A stretch of DNA of 7,380 nucleotides from positions 1-7,380 of the forward strand of contig DPLS01000263.1 of assembly GCA_003541875.1 (NCBI GenBank). Direction: 5' to 3'. This DNA is from Bacteroidota bacterium (GTDB lineage: Bacteria; Bacteroidota; Ignavibacteria; UBA10030; UBA6906). Positions within the stretch are counted from its first letter, which is position 1; each line of letters begins with the position of its first letter. A program made the translations under genes and the position numbers. The notes beneath the pieces were generated by a model. The model had not been told where the DNA came from. It saw only the letters and a list, made by a program, of their open reading frames with translations, and did no database searches. Shown here piece after piece: positions 7,318-7,380 of the stretch.

Positions 7318-7380
7318 GAAGGTCTCTGGTTCTGACCTTGTTGCTTATCGGACTGGGATGGTTTGCGTGCGGTCCAGCGC
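7314..7380 (+). CDS. Putative lipoprotein or secreted protein, N-terminal fragment
   Basis: Only 22 codons are in the window. They read as a signal peptide: two arginines after the start (MRRS), a hydrophobic core rich in leucine (LVLTLLLIGLG, residues 5-15), then WFAC with Cys19, followed by GPA. The cysteine after Ala at the end of the hydrophobic core suggests a lipoprotein processed by signal peptidase II, although Trp at -3 and Phe at -2 are poor matches to the usual L-A/S-G/A-C lipobox. A plain secreted protein is the alternative. The ATG overlaps the lpxB TGA (7315-7317) and has a strong ribosome site, so it is very probably a real gene translated together with lpxB. What the mature protein does cannot be seen here. 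Confidence 0.7.
   Translation, partial: MRRSLVLTLLLIGLGWFACGPA

Overview
The window is a compact, entirely plus-strand stretch of bacterial chromosome: five genes run head to tail, a sixth begins at the right edge, and the gaps are 0-41 nt. I see no RNA gene, mobile element, repeat array, CRISPR array or convincing intrinsic terminator. LpxB (lipid A synthesis) implies a Gram-negative, outer-membrane organism. The SMC head has a GPNGCGKTN P-loop and an IELKMVE segment where most SMC proteins have the Q-loop QG motif. I associate that combination with the Bacteroidota/Chlorobiota/Ignavibacteria group. The assignment is an inference from memory of the family, not from a search; a relative of Ignavibacteria/Chlorobiota is my best guess.

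Layout. (1) 1-1206: the 3' part of a gene whose product joins the end of a glycoside-hydrolase-2-like TIM barrel to a C-terminal membrane domain of six predicted helices, the last five Yip1-like. The usual catalytic nucleophile glutamate appears to be lysine. (2) 1248-4814: full-length smc, the chromosome-organising ATPase. (3) 4814-5545: a HAD-IB phosphatase of the MtnX-like group, starting on the last base of the smc stop codon. (4) 5574-6179: a small membrane methyltransferase of the ICMT/PEMT type. (5) 6184-7317: lpxB, lipid-A-disaccharide synthase. (6) 7314-end: the first 22 codons of a secreted protein or lipoprotein, overlapping the lpxB stop in an ATGA junction.

How they fit together. 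The spacing from smc onward (TAATG, 28 nt, 4 nt, ATGA) suggests one transcription unit with translational coupling, perhaps also including the first gene, 41 nt upstream. The known functions do not form one pathway. SMC acts on DNA, LpxB makes the lipid A disaccharide at the inner membrane, and the methyltransferase, the first gene and the last gene are envelope proteins. This looks like a housekeeping operon mixing chromosome segregation and envelope biogenesis. I did not find a clear new defence or mobile system. The most unusual items are the apparently inactivated, membrane-tethered glycosidase-like protein and the changed SMC Q-loop.
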